A stretch of DNA of 55,332 nucleotides, taken from positions 1 through 55,332 of the forward strand of contig CANQOX010000002.1 of NCBI GenBank assembly GCA_947625595.1, read 5' to 3'. The position numbers were made by a program, and so were the translations under genes. A model generated the notes under the pieces. It saw nothing but the letters and a program-made list of their open reading frames with translations. It was not told the origin of the DNA and searched no databases. Below, piece by piece: positions 25,701 to 40,700 of the stretch. The stretch's first letter is position 1. Each line of letters starts with the position of its first letter. The stretch comes from an uncultured Clostridia bacterium. Lineage in GTDB: Bacteria > Bacillota > Clostridia > Christensenellales > Borkfalkiaceae.

Positions 25701-28700
25701 ATGCTCAACGCCAACGTCTCCGTGTCGTCGGGGAATATGGTTACCGTGCTGGTCTGCGCCATCGTCGAATAGCCGACAGGTCCGTCGGGACGGCTTGTGC
25801 TGTATGCCCGATCGCCGAGCGTGACAAAGTTGTAGCCCGCGAGGGCATCGGAGGTGTAATCGCCGTATGTAGCAAAGATGTCATGCGCATTGACGACGAT
25901 CTTCCTCTTCGTCACGGTGTATGTACCGAAGTCGCCGTCATGCCTGCCCGCGGCGGTCTCGCCATAGCTGCCCACAAATTCGACCGTGTAGTTCGCGTTG
26001 TCGGAGCGGCCGGAAATCTTATATTTGCCGCTGGGACGTCTCTCGCTGCCGCTGAACGTATCGAAGGAAAGCGTAATGAGAAGATCCTCGCCCTCGGGCA
26101 GGGTTTCCTTACCCTTGATGATTTCCCAAGTGTCCGCAGCGTTCGCGTCGAGTTCCGTCTCGCCGTACTCATTGGTCCGATCTTTGATGAGCACCGTGAT
26201 GCTTACCGTCTTGATGAAGACCGTCAACTCGATGGACTGGACTTCGTAGTTACCGATGTCGTGGTTCCCTTCCGAAGCAGAGTTGACATCAACAAGTACC
26301 CTTACGCGATACTCGCCGACAAGCCTCATCTCCAGTTGGACTTCCTCTGTGCCTTCCCTGACGAGATAGCGCGTCATGCCGAAGTTCGCGACCAGATCGC
26401 CCTCGAGCAGATCTGTGGGCATTGCGACCACCTTGTGATCCTCGCCGTCGTAATTGTAGGTGAAGGTGTTGCCCTCCATATCGGGCTTCTCGCCTTCTGC
26501 GGGCGTCCACTTCATCTCGAGCGCCCTCTTCTGGACTGTCACGACGGAATAGGTCTGGGCAAACTTTATCTTGATGTTGCCGTCCACCTCGAAGGTGAGG
26601 ACGTAGTTGCCCGCATTCAGATAACCGCCCGTGCTCACGTTGTCGTCCGTGGTGATGATGGACACGGTGATCGCGTCGTCGCCCTCTACTCTCAGGAGTG
26701 CGTTGATGACCGCCTGAAGGCTGGAAGCGATGTTCTCGGCGCCGTCTATCTTCTCGATGACCGCCGTATCGAACAGCCATGTCTTGAGGTCTTGCTTCAA
26801 CTCCTCAAACGTCATTGCGCTGCCCTTGGCTTCCTGTCCGTCTGCAAGATACTCGCCGTATATGGCCGTGAAGCGCGCCTCGGGCCTCAGCGTGACGGTG
26901 AGGTCTGCCTGCACCACGGTGAGAGAAAGCGTGAAGGTCACGGTCTCGTGGTTTTCCTTGGCGATCGTCACTTCGACCGTCCAGACGCCGAAGGTGGTGA
27001 TCTCAAGTTTATCCTCGGACACTGTACCTGCAATGACAGATTGATTGTCTCTCTTGAGGTTGTTGTAGGTGACCGTTGCCGCGTCGTAGATCACAGAGCC
27101 GCCATTCAGTCTGTCTTCGCCGAATTTCAGATCGCCTGCGAAGATGAAGAACCTTTCATCGACTTTGAGCGAATAGCCTCCGTTTTCGCCGCGGTAGAGC
27201 TGCGTCTGGTTCCAAAGCGTACCCGTGAATGTCTCGCCGTCCACTGCCTCGCGGTTGTTCTGCTGAATGGCCGCGGGAGTGACCGTGAACACGCCGCGCG
27301 CGTCCTCGCCCTTTTCGTTGACAAACTTGACATCATAGTTCAGCTTGATGCCGTAGAGGTCCGTATCGCCTTCGGCAATGTTCTCCGCCCAGACGCCCTC
27401 GATCTCATGGGCGCCTACCTCGGCATAGATGTCTCCTCTCTCGCTCTTCTCCGCCGCGCAACGCAGGTAGAAGTCGAGGTACTGCTCGTGACCGACGGTG
27501 AATGTTCCGCTGCCATCGCCGTATGTCCATGCGATGCTCTGCGTGTTGACGAGTTTCGCGTTGTAGCGAAGCTCGGTCACGCCGTCCGTCAGGGTCGAGC
27601 CGTAGATGGCTGAACGATCCTTGATCTGTACCGTTACGGAAAGAGGTGTAATGGTGTATACGCCCCATTCGTCGTCCACTTTGCCCCACGCTTCCGCCTT
27701 CTCTTTTTCCGTTGTTGCCGAAACGGTCGGGTAGTACTTCTCAACGGAACCGTCGTATTCGTCGTTGTAGCCGCGGAATACCACATCGAAGTTGGAGTTG
27801 TCGCAGCGCCCTGTGATCGCATAATCGCCCACGAACAGACCGTTGCCGTTGCTCCAGGAGCTGTCGTCTACATAGGTGATGCCCTTCGTGAGCGCGATGA
27901 ACAATTCGCCCATCGTCTTCTCTCTGGCTGCGCCGAACACGCTTTCCCAAGCGGTGTGCTGATTGACCGAGTTCACCATGGAGCCGTCTCTCACGACGAA
28001 CCACTGTGTCGTTTCGCTGTTTGCCACGGGGTTGGTGCCGTAGACGCTGTCTTGAGGAAGGATGACCACCACGATCCTGCGAGGATCGACAGTCAGCGTG
28101 CCGCTTGTGCTGTCGAGGTAGCTGCCCTCGAAGGTCACTTCATAGTTGTCGCTGCTCGAATAGCCTTTGATCGCATAGCCCGTTGCGCTGAAGGGCGAAC
28201 TTGCGGTCGCGTCGGTGGCAAGCACGATATGAAGGTCATCTTCGCTATCGTCGCCGACCTTCCAACCCTTGGGCAGCGTATAGGTGAATTTGCTGCTGTC
28301 GATCGTCTCGCCGTATTCGGATTGGGCATCGTTGATCGTGACGGTGATCGGCTTCCTGTTGACGGTGTAGATACCCGCTACGTTTGCATAGTGAGCGTCT
28401 TCCGTTCTCACGCCGCCCGTGAACGAACCCGTCCAGGTGGGCGTATTGTAGTTTGCATTGTCGGCAAGGGTAAAGATCCATGCGGGTACATAGATCGCAT
28501 AATTCCCTGCTTTTGCAAATCTGTGTGCGGTCACATCGTCTATCAGGGAAGCGTACATATCGAAATCGAGTACGTCGCCTTCGACATAGCCGCCGCTCAC
28601 CGTGGCGTTGAACATCTCGGAATGAATCTTGCTGTTCCAGATGACCTGTTCTTCCCTGAGCGTGTCTCCGTAGACGCTGCTCTTGCCGCCCAAAATGCTG

Positions 28701-31700
28701 ATCGTGATGTTGGCTTTGGCGACTTCGAGTTTCGGCGCCGTGGTGGCAAATGTCACGTCATAGCTGTTGAATGCCTTATCGCCCTCGAGGGCCTCCAGCT
28801 TGCTCGGCGTGATATCGTAGCTGCCCGCATTCAAAGCCCTGCCCGTGCTGACCTGATCTGCACTGTACTTGACTGTAAGTGCGATGTTGAAGAGAGCCTC
28901 GTCGGCCTCGGTGACAAACGCACTGCCCGTGCCGTTGTTGACAATTGCCGTATAGCCCTTCTGATTGGCAAGCAGGAATTCGCCGCCCGTTGCGGTGAGA
29001 TCCCGATATGTGCCGTAGGTCGTGCTGACGTCGCTCACCGTAACGGTGACGTTACGTTTTTGCACCGTGAACACGCCGACGCGCTCATTGTAGGCGCTTC
29101 CGCTCGGATAGGTCCCGCCGTGCGTCCAACCGCCCTTGAAGTTGAAGCGATAGTTCTGCAGGATCGATTGATCTTCGAGCGGTTCGCCGTCTTTCGTTGC
29201 CGTGATCCCGCTGCTGAAGATGGGATAGTAGCCCGCGTAGGTGAGTTTGCCGTTCTTCAACCCCGCGTCGCCTGCGCCTTCATACGCCGTCGTCACCAGA
29301 TCGAATGTCACGGCGAGCCCGTCTTTGAACACGGAGCCCGTTGTGCCCTTATCCGTGGTGAGGGAGATCGTGTAGGCGTTGTTCCCTTCGTACTGATGCA
29401 ATGTGTAATTTTCGCCGTAGACGCCATTTTGGTCGTTGATGAAGACGTCCACCTCACGGATGGTCACAAAGAACATACCGTGGGTCGCATGTTGCAACGC
29501 GAGCGAAATGGGCGTTCTGTAACCCCACATCATATCGCCGATCGAAGTTTCGCTCTTGCTGAAATCTTCGGGGAATGCTGCGTGCGCATCATCGCCGTCG
29601 GGCAAAGTCCCGCGGACGACCGTGACCTTGTAGTTGGAGTTGACAGAGGACTCATCCAGCGTCAATTCGTATGCGCCGCGCGTGAGGTGTCCAGAAACTT
29701 CTGACAATTTCTTCAACACAAGCCTGATGCCGAGGCTGTCGCCGAGCTTGACGGAATAATATTTTACTCCGTCGACGACTGCCCCTTCCATAGAGTTCCA
29801 GTTGGTCCCTTCCACCGAACCGACGGTTATCTCCTCGCCGTACGGGGCGGACTGGTTGTAGATCTCGATGCGCACTGCACGCTCTGTGATCGTGTAAATA
29901 CCAGCTTTCGTCTGATAATCGCGGTACGTTTCGTCGCTGTCCCAGTTGCCTTTGAATGTGACTTCGTAGTCGGTGCAGTTGGAGGTACCCGTGATCGCAT
30001 AGATGCCGACGTTGCTCTGTCCCGAACTCAAACCCTGGCGGGTGAGCGTGATGCCGAGCAACGTTTCTGTGTCGCCATCGGCAAGGCCGTCCACACTGTA
30101 AGTGAGTGCCTGCTCGGATTCGCCGTAGACGGAAGATTTGTCGTCAATGGTGACCGTCACAGGACGCTTGTTGACGATGAGTTTTTTCTCGAACCGCCTA
30201 CTGCCGTCGATCTGATAGTTGTTCGCGTTGTCGCCGCTCAAGGACACGGTGATGTCATAGCCAATGACTGCGCCGCTCTCCATCTTGACGCGGAGGAATC
30301 CGCTCGAGGAGAGCGTTTCACCCACGACTGTGAAGCTGATCGAAACGTTCAGAATGCTCTCGCCGTCGTAGTATTCATTCCACACGCCCTTGCCGTCGGG
30401 CCTCGTCACGACAACATCGGGATACTTTCTGACATCACCATAAGTGATGGTCTTCGCTTCAGGGATATCCACAGTTACGATGCGTTTTGTAATGACGTAG
30501 TTGACAGTTTCGCGCATCGTCATCGTGTAGTTGGCGTTGTCGTTGCCCTCTGCGCTCGCCGCCAAAGTAACCGTGACGGGATATGTGCCGACATTGGCCC
30601 TTGCGGTTGCGTCGGTGCGGTACACGACCGTGACGTTGTCGCCCGCAAGCACGCTGTCCGCTGCCGCAACATAGCTCCAATCGTTGGGAACTGCGTCGCC
30701 GTATTCGCTCGTGCGGTCTTTGTTGGACGCGCTTGTGATGTCGGTGACCGTGATGTTCTTCTTGCCAACGGTGAGCACGCCCGCCCTGCTGTTCAATGCA
30801 GTCCGACCGTCCGTATATGTACCGCCGCCGTTCCACAGACCCGTGAAGGTGATGTCGTAGTTGTCGTTGACGATCGCAAAGTTTTCGTTGCCGCTGTCAA
30901 GGCTCATCCAGACGGGATATTCGCCCGCCTTCAGATGTGCGGAGGTGCTCAACTCCTCACGAAGAATTTCATACTTGATGACGGCGCCAAATGCGTCTTT
31001 GTCGCAAGCAAGAATGACGTCGCCCGTGATGCCGCCCAAACTGACGACGGTGTACTCAAAGACAGGATCGTCGCCATATGTGACGGACGCGCTGTTGACG
31101 CGCAAGCCGATGTTGCGCTTGTTGACGGTGTAGATGCCGTGGTCGGACGTGCCCGTCGTGCCGACAAAGCTGAAGGTGTAGTTCTTCGTGGTTTCGTCCG
31201 AAGCGACCGTCGCCTTGATATCGTAGGTGCCCGCGACAAGGTATGTCTCGCCGCGAAGGTTAGCTTCCCTGCCCTCGATTGCAAGTTTGATCGCGGCCTC
31301 GACGGCTTCAAAGTCGGCAGACACGATGCCCCTTGCAAGGTCTTGCCAAGTGAGCTCGGAGAGCGTCTCGCCATAAGTGGAGATCTTGTTGTCGATCGTG
31401 AGCGTGACGGCCTTGGGCGTGATCTTGTAATTGCTGCAGACCTTGACGTCGCTACTGTCGCTGACTGTATCGCGCACTTTCGTGCCGATCACGGTGATCT
31501 CGTACTCGTTGGTGGAGATGACGACGCTGCCGTCTGCATTGAGCTTGACGGATTCGCCGATCGGTGTAGTATGGCTGTCGAAGATGACCACTTCGTCGCG
31601 CGTGATGACAATGTGGATCGCATAGTTGCCGACGTTCTTCGCGCCCTCCATGCTCAAGGAGATCGCGATTGCAGGCGCGCTCTTTCTGCCGCCGTCGAGC

Positions 31701-34700
31701 TCGACGGGCGTGACAAACGTGACGGTGTTGTTGTCAGGATCGTTTGTGACCCTTTCCTCCCAGCCGCTGTTCCTCGCACTGAACTCGCTCGCCGTGTGCG
31801 TTTTGCCGTCATATGTGGCGCTCTGATTGCGGAGCGTCACAGTGACTTTACGCTTTTGCACTGTGAAGGTGCCAGCTATGTCTTTATATTTGTCATTCTC
31901 CGACCAGCTGCCCTTGAACTTTACCTTGTAGTTCGGATTGTTGCAAACTGCCGAGATCGCGCACTTGCCCGCGTAGTCCTCGCTGCTCGTGTCGTTATTG
32001 AGCGTCAACACAATGAGCAGGTTGTCGCCGGAGATGAGATAGTAATGGTTGTCTTGATTGTGCTGGCTAATACCTGTCGTCTCGGTGAAGCCGATGATGT
32101 ACCAACCGCCGTTATTTTCGTCGTCGCCTTGGAACGTGCTGAGGTTGGTGTAGGTGCGGCCGCCGAACACGCCGCCCTGGTCGTTGACATGGACGGTGAG
32201 TTTGCGCTCGGTGATCTTGTAAATGCCCGCGTGCCCGTCGTCGGCGCCATCGCCGCCCCATCTGCCCGTGAAGGTCACTTCGTAGTTGCCGTTGTTGTTC
32301 CAGGTGCCCGTGATGGGATACTCGCCGACAGCCGTGCCGCCCGTCTTGACGAGCGCGATGCCGAGGTCGTCGCCGTTAATGGTCCCCTTGTCGCGCGTTG
32401 CTTCGTTCGTGTCGTTGGTGCAGGTGATGGCGCCCGTGGAAAGCTCGGCTTGCTCTTCGCCATAGACGGAGGTCGCGTTTTCGATCGCAACGTTCAATTG
32501 CCGCTTGTTGACCGTGAAGACATTGCCGCCGACATAGTTGACGACATAGTTGGTCTTGATGTCCTCGTTCGCGTCGGTGCGCCAATCGCCGCCTGCGGAG
32601 TAGACGTTTGCATTGATGGCTTCGCCCAAAAGGTTGAGCTGGATCGCCTTTGCAAAGAGTTCTTGGTCGGCGGACAGAACGCCCTCTGCCGTCCAATAAG
32701 AATTGCTGAATGCGTCGACCGACAGGCTCTTTGTGTTGAAATCCCCTGCCCAGTCGGTGCCGTTGTAGACCGCATAAGACTGCGCCTCAACCGTGACGGT
32801 GACAGTGAGCGGCTTGATCGTGAACGTGCCGTTCTGAATGCGGTCGATGACATAGTTGTTCTTGTCGGCTTCGCTGATCTCGCCGATGATGTTGTAGGCG
32901 CCCGCATTCCACTTGCTGTTCTTGGCGGGTTGCACTTTGAGCTCGATCTTGAACTCGCCCTCTTCCCCGCTGACAAACGGAGGCATGCTGCCGTTCAGGA
33001 CGTTGGTAGCCGTCCAAGCCTCAAAGTCGGCGCTCTTCTGCTTGACGGTGGGCGCAACGCCCGTGCCCTTGTAATCGTCCTCCTGACCAGCGACAGTGAT
33101 CTCAAGGCGGCGCGGGTAGACGCGATAGCCGTTCTCTACGGTGTAGACGCCTCCCCCGAAGGTGCCTTTGATTTCATGCTCGTTGACATCATCTTGGGTC
33201 ACGTTGCCGTCGTCGGTGAGGATCTTGTGCTCGCACGCAAACGTGACTTTGTAGTTGTTGTTGTGGTAGGTGACCCTGATGGAATACCAACCCGCGTTGA
33301 GCTGTTTGCCCAATGCGCTGATGTCGCGGACAGGGTCAAAGACGATGGTGACCGTGATCTCCAAATTGTCACGCGCCAAGACGGAGCCCTCTTTCACATC
33401 CCAAGCGGTGTACTGCGTGGAGTTGATGCCATTGTCCTTGTCCTGATTGCCGCCGTACACGCCGCTCTGGCTGTAAACGGTGACGGTGACTTTGCGCTGG
33501 TTGATGGTGTAGACGCCCGCTTTGCCGTCGTTGGCGGAATCGCTGTCTGTGTCGGCGTCTTTATCCCAGTTGCCCTTGAAGGTCACGTTGTAGTTCTTGC
33601 CGCTCGCGGTGCCCGTGATGGGATATGTGCCCGCATCGCCTCCCGTAGCCTTCGTCAGGCTGACGCCGAGATCGTCTCTGGTGTCGTCGTCGGCAAGGTC
33701 GGTTTCGGTGATACTCCAAGTGAGAGTTTCCTCATTTTCGCCGTAGGTGGAGCTTACGTCACCGATGGTGACGGTGATTTCCTTTGCGGTGATGGTATAC
33801 ACGCCCGCAGTGAGGTTGTACTGCGCACCCGACCAATCGCCCTTGAAGATGACCGTGTAGTTGCCTGCGGAAGTACCCGTCTTCGTGCCATAGATGGCAT
33901 AGGTGCCGACGTTCCACTCGCCGTCATTCTGGATCTGAAGCGTGACGCCAAACTTGCTCGGATCCTTGTCGTCTTCGATCAAGTCGCCTGCAACGATCTT
34001 CCAATAAGTGTAGCTGTTGTCATTTTGGGCAGTGTGGACTGTGCCCTTGCCATTGTAGGTCGCCTGTTGATTCTGTATCTCGATCGTGATCTCTCTGCCG
34101 ACAATGTGGAATGCGCTCTCCAAACCAGTCCAATCGACATCATAGTTGGGGTTGCCGCAGATACCTTTCAGATCGTAATTGCCGACATTGACGTTGGTGG
34201 GGTCGGTCGTGCCTTCGCGAGTGAGGCTAAGAAGGAGATCTTCCTGCGTATCACCCGCCGCCAATGCGGTAGTCGTCTGCGCGTTGAGCGCGGCGCCGAC
34301 CGTGATTTGACCGTCCGCCTTAGGCTCGCCCGCCGTGCCGTCATAGATGTGTTCCTGCATCGAGACGGTCACGGAGATCTTGCGCTGTGTCACTTCGTAG
34401 AGGTCGGGAACAGATGCGCTGTAACCCTCTTTTGCCAAATCTTCGATCGTGTCGCCGCCTTCAAGCACAAACGTCACATCGTAGTTCTTGTTGTAGGAGT
34501 AGGTGACCGTCAAAGCATACTTTCCGACAATGAGCACGCCATCGGCGGCCCTTGTGTTGTACTTATCGAGGGCCTGCGTGGGCAATGCAAAGTGAATGGT
34601 CAGCGTTTCCACATCCAGAATGCCGTCCTGACCCTTGGAGGCGGAAATATCCTTCCACGCAATGTCTTTCAGACTGCTCGGGTTGACGGGGTCTCCGTAG

Positions 34701-37700
34701 ACGCTCGACTGTTCCTCTATCTCCACGGTCACCGTGCGAGGTTTGACAGTGTAAACGCCCGCTTTGCCTTCGTTTTCGTCTGCTTCTTCCCAGCTGCCTA
34801 CCCATGTCACGGAGTAATTGGAGTTATCGCAAACGCCCGTGATGGCATATTTGCCCGCGTCGATGCCGCTCGTCTTGCTCAAAACGATGCCAAACACATC
34901 GTCGCCGACAATGGCCTCCTCTACGCCCGTTTTATAATAGGTGCTCGATTCGCTCAGCTTGACCGTCCAATTGCTGCCCTTTACGCTCCCCACTTCGGGC
35001 ACAGTGCTGTCATAGGTGTGCGACTGGTCACTGATCGTGACCACAACCAAACGAGGCGTGATCTCGACCGCATTGACGCCGTCTTCGAAGACGACAATGT
35101 AGCTGCCGCTCTCCGTGTACGCGCCCGTTATGGAGTAAGTGCCGACCTCCACGCCAGGAGCCTTTGACAGCACAACGCCGAGGATACTTGCTTCGTCGCC
35201 TGCGGCAAGGTTGCTGCCATCTTTGAGCTCCCAAGTGAGGTTTGTCGGCTCCTGACCGTTGTACTCGTGCTTCACGGGGTTGATCGTGATGACGATCGAG
35301 CGCGAAGTGAGCTCGAGCGTGCCCGCATGGGCGGCATACTCGGTGCCGTCAAAGGCAGAATCCTCGCCATAGGAACCCTCGCCCGCGAACGAGCCGCCGA
35401 GCGTGATCTTGTACTGGTCGCCGATAAAGAATTCGCCGCCCTCGCCGCCATGATAGGTGGACTTGGTTGCGTCCTTGTTATAAACGACCGCAATGGCATA
35501 TCTGCCGCCGTTGAGGTTGGAGGTCGTACCCTTGCTCCAATCGCTGTCGGCGGTTATGATATTGAGAGAAATGCCCGCGCCAAACAGATCCCTGTCTGCT
35601 TCAAGGATCGCTTCGCCCGTGTATTCGGAATTCGTATACGACGCTTCCCAAAGGAAACCGCTTATGATGTCCGCAAGATTGGCCTTGGTGATGTCGCCGT
35701 ACTGTTTTGTGACGTCTTGGGGCGTGATGACGATCTCACGCGGTGTGACGGTGTAAGTGCCTGCGAGGTCTTTGTCGGCGTCTTCGCCCTTCCAACTGCC
35801 TACAAATTTGATTTTGTAGTTCTCGTTGACGGACGCAAGACGCACGCCTTCGTTGTTGACGATGGCGTATGTGCCGACGAGCAGACTGCCGCCCTTGGTA
35901 TTGTAGTGGCCGTCCTGAATGACAAGGTCGATGCCGAGGCTGTCGTTCTTATAGACGATGTAATGCTTGGGCGAGGACGCCAATTCTTCCCAATCGCCCT
36001 TCCAGTTCCAGTCTACACTGTACTTGCCGTAGTCGTTCGGGTCGACAAGGCTCCAACCGACGTTCTCTACATTGCTGATCTCAAGCGATTGTCCATAGAC
36101 AGTGTGCTTGTCTTCGATTTTGACCACGATGTTGCGGGCGACGATCTCAAATGCGCCCAAAACTTGTGTGCTGCCCGTGAAGTTCTTGCCCGCGCTGATC
36201 GTGACGTTCGCTTCGCCCGCATTGGTATTGTTGTTGTAGCCGATGATCCGGAACCAATCTTCGCTCAACTCGACTTCGTTATCGCCTTTCGCTCCCTGCT
36301 TGAAGGTGATGACCTTGTCGCCGATCGTCACTACGACCTGCGTGATCTCACTGGTGACAGCGTCACCCGTGTACACCCTATTGGGAATGGTAACTTCAAA
36401 ATCGGTTACTTCGCTGATATTCAGCGGCGTGATGTCAAAGGTCTGGGTGCTGTCGGCTTTCCCGCTGCGGTCGAAGGCATAGTTGTGATTGGTAACGGTA
36501 ACTTCAACGTCATACTTGTTGACAGCGACGGGTTTGCTGTCGCCGAATGCAGTACTTGTGCCGCTTACCCTGTATTTCAGGGTGAATTGGCCTTCTAACT
36601 CTTTGTTGACCTGATCTTTGTCCAGGGTGGAGGTGTTGATAAGCGAGAACTTGACATCGGGGATCTGCTCCTGCGCGTTGTAGACCTTGCTCTCGATGTT
36701 ATCCAACGTCAGGATCGACGGAAGCACGGTAAACCCGAATTCGCTCCCTCTTTCGAGTTTGTAGTTGCCGTCCGCAAAGCCCACTGTGAACGTATACGCC
36801 TGGACGCCATCTTGCCAATTTACATTGGTGAAGAGGCCAAGTCCCTTGATCGCCTCCCAGTCGCTCGGGGCTCCGTCCAAAGTGAAGGAGTCGGCAAGCA
36901 AAGTCTCGGGGTGACCCTTTTCATAGCCGCCAAGCGAAACGACGACGGTGTGTTCACCGTTGTTGTAGGTGATGGTGTAGCCGATGCCGCTGACGTCTGT
37001 CGTGGTGAGCGAACTGAAGTTGAACGTCCAGGGGCCTTCGCCGCCGTAGCGTTTTTCGGCATTTGAACCGTAAATGTCGCCGTAGAAGTACGACTGGCCG
37101 TTGTAGTAGGCTTCGGTCATCATCTGTACGGCATAGACGCCCAACTTGTCGATGACAAATTTCACGGTTTTTTCTGTCTCGCCGCCCTCGAACTGGAAGT
37201 TCTCCGAAGTCAGCGTGACCGTGACGTCGTATGTGCCCGCATTGAAAGGAAGGCCCTTGCTGCCCAATTTGGCGTTTGTATCAGCAACGGGAGAGTATGC
37301 AATGCTATACTCATCTCTGCCGCTCTTCGTAGGCACAACGCTGTTGCCAGCGTCAACGTTTTCGAACGTGATATCAGGCGTTTGCTCCGCACGGTTGAAC
37401 GTGAGATTGTTGGGCTCGACAACGCTCACCGTCGCTTTGTCGACCGTGAACTCAATGACATAAGTTCCCTTGTAGTTGCCCTTACCTGTTACAACAAGGC
37501 GGTACGTACCCGCATTGACAACCTGCTCTACTTTCGTCCAGCCGTCACCGTTCTGTTTATACAGCGTTCTCTCGTAGTCGGCGCCCATCGTCATGGAGAC
37601 GCGATTATCCGATACGCCCTTCGGGTCATAACCGAACGAGGTTGTGTAGTTTAACTGCGTACCCGTGTACACGAAGCCCGCCGCGGTTAGCTGGGTTTCG

Positions 37701-40700
37701 GTGATTTCGCTGTCGTTCTTGCTCTTGGGGTCTTCCTCGTTAAACGTTCCCGTCCCCAAGCTCTTGGGCGAAATGGTGAATTTGAGCGTGATCGTGCCGC
37801 TGTAGTTGTGCGCACCGGTGATGGTCACGGTCGCATCGCTTGAAGCGACGAGGTTATTGGAATATGCGAGCGTATAATCGCCTGTATCTTCCGCGACAAG
37901 GGTCAATGCAGTGCCTTTGTAAAGCACGTTTACAACGGGTTCCCAGTTCGCGGCAATGTAGATAAATTCACCGTCGATTCGGGCTTGCGCGCGGTCGAGC
38001 GTGGCTCCATCGGTGAACTCAAAGGTCACATTTTCATCGGCAACGGCAAGACGCTGCGCGACAATGTTGTACACGATCGTGGTCTCGTGACCGCCGCTGG
38101 ACAGGCGGAAATTGCCCGTTTCCTTCAAGGAAATGTGCACGGTGTACTCGCCGACGTTTTTATATCCGTCGGACGCCTCGGAAACAGTTGCGCTTGTCTC
38201 CGCTCTCCCCGACCAACCGTCATACGAATATTGCGCATAATAGTTGGCGTATGCGAGCGAGCCGGTTTCCGAAACGGGGACGCGGTTTTGAGGCAATGCG
38301 CTGTTGGCGTTGTTGTTGGTAAACCACACCCACAGATAGTGCTGTGCGCCGTCATAAGGGATCTGCAGAGCGGAGCCTTCCAGCTTGTATGCGTCGGTGT
38401 TGGCCTCTGATCCGTGTACGCTGTCGAACAAATACGGCGTCAAGGTCGCCTGCGCGATCTCAAACGAGAATTGCTCCATGATCTCGCAAGCGCAAGAATC
38501 CTGATAGCAATCGGGCTTGAAGGCCTTGAGAGGCGTAGTGCCGCCCTGGATCTTGTAACTGCAGTTGTCGAGCACGACATAGAGCTCGAACTTGCCCGCA
38601 TTGGTGAACGCCTCGCGCAGCTTCTGAATGTCTGCCGAGTGGTTGGTGAGCGCGTCGGCGGTGTAGGTCACCTTGCCCTCTGCATCGTAGGTAAAGTGAA
38701 TGTGATGGTGCGAAGTTGCCTCACCCGCGGAGCTGTCGCACTCGGAAGTGCACGGGCCGAAGTGGACAAAGTTGCCCGTTTCCGTACCCGTCGTGTAGTG
38801 GAATACGAGGAACGGCCCTGCCTCCATTGCGGCGGCCTTGCCCTTGCCGCTACCGCCGTAACGGTTACCGTCGACATCGAGGTAATAACCCTCCGTGTCC
38901 ATGCGGTAGACAAAGAGCCTGTAAGGCACGTCGTCCACCTTCGCATTGCCTTTGAGGTTTGTGAAGACAATGGCGAGTGCATCGTTTGTGTGACGTCCCT
39001 GCCGCGCCGATTTTTGGCCTTCATCACTCCCCTCAATGCTGAAATCATAGTCGTATACGACGCTCTGGGAAGTATGGCGAAGCAAGATGTCGAGCTGGGA
39101 CACCGTAAACGTCGTCACATAGTGCATGCCCTCCGCCAATTCTTCCTCGGGCAAGACCTGTTTTTCATATTTGAGCTCCGACGAATTGCCCTCCGAAAGC
39201 GTATCGTTGTTGACGGTCCCGTCGGCGTTCTTTGGATAGCCCGTGATGACGCTCACGGTTTTCTCGACGTTTCCGCCCGTGGCTCCCTCGATCTCGAAGT
39301 TGCCGCGCGCGTCGCCCAAGAGCACGATGTGCGTCGTGTAAATATCTGCATGGCTGGGGATACCCGTGAAGTCGCCTTTCGCAAACGCCATGTTGATCTT
39401 CTGCCACGTGTTCGTGGGCTCGAACCAATAGCCGTATTCCTCGCCGAGGACAGGCAAAACTGTCCCGTTCGCGCTGTTTCGGAACGTGATCATAGGAAGC
39501 TGTACCTGACGGTTGAAGACGACGTCATCAAGGCCCGATACGGTCACATGCGCCTTCGTGATCGAGTAGGTCGCCGATCTTTCATATTCCGCCGTTTCGC
39601 CCGCTTCGTTGAACGTGAAGCAGTAGTTGCCGTTGTAACCTTCTGCGCCGAAAGTGCCGCTGTGGACAAGGGTGACTTTCACGGTGTAGGTGCCGACGTA
39701 CGTGAAGTTGTGGCTGTGCTCCGCGATCTTTTTGCCCAGCATGCCTTCATACGTAAAGGTCACGGTGTACACGTTGTCGGTGAAGGTATAGGTAACGCTG
39801 CCGTCATCGTTCGTCTTGAGCGTCCCCTCTGAAATGCCGTGCATGGTGGGCGTAAGCCCGCTGCCCGTGAAGATGATCTCGGCGCGGTGCATCTCTCTGT
39901 CAAACACCGAATCGCCGCCCACGAGGCTGAAACCGATCACCGCAGGCTTGATGACAAAGGCGTCCTTGCCCGAATCGCTGTCGACGATGAATTTGTAGTT
40001 GTTGTCGGTGCAGGAGAGCGTGATGTCGTACTTGCCCGCATTCGCGCCGTCCTCCTTATCGAGCACAACGATGCTCTTACTGTCGCCTTCGACGAGCGAG
40101 TTGCCTTCACCGTCAACAAATTCCCACTGGCTGTTATCGACATTGGGTTCGACGCCCGTGTACGTGGTGGTCTGCCCGACAATTGTCACATTCACTTCGC
40201 GCGCTTCCACGGTGAGGGTGCCGAATTCCCACGTCACATTGTAGTCATTGGAAACGTAGTTTTGGTTTGCCGTGAAGTTGTACAAACCGACGCGGAGGTG
40301 CTTTCCTGGCGCTGGCGTGAGCGAGGAAGAATAGTTGCTGATAGAATTGTCGGTCGCAAGGAATTCATTAAGCTTTGCCCCATCTTCGCCGATGAAGCCG
40401 CCGCCCTCCTTGCCCGCCGTCGTGCGGGTGACCTGCGCCATGCGTTCGGGCACGGGGTTTCCGTATTGGATCGTAGCGTCCTTTTGGAATACGTCGTCCA
40501 CCTTCGCGCCGACCTCGATCTTGATCGCGCGCCGATCGACCGTGTACATGCCGTTGTTTACGGTGATCTCGTAGTTGGCGTTCGCGCCCGCTTTGTACGC
40601 AGCAGAAGATTTGTACTTCGTGAGATCAAAGATCACAGTGTACGTATTTGCATGAAGCGGATTCTTCTCGTCGAATTTTTCGTTCCCCTCTCCGCCGTAG

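Noticed and set aside
30935-35167. 1,410-aa plus-strand ORF (and many other long plus ORFs, e.g. 25265..27613, 27956..29704, 39839..42034) opposite the giant gene
   Set aside because: Antisense shadow ORFs from GC-rich, strongly codon-biased repeats; low-complexity V/D/R-rich translations with no recognisable domains.
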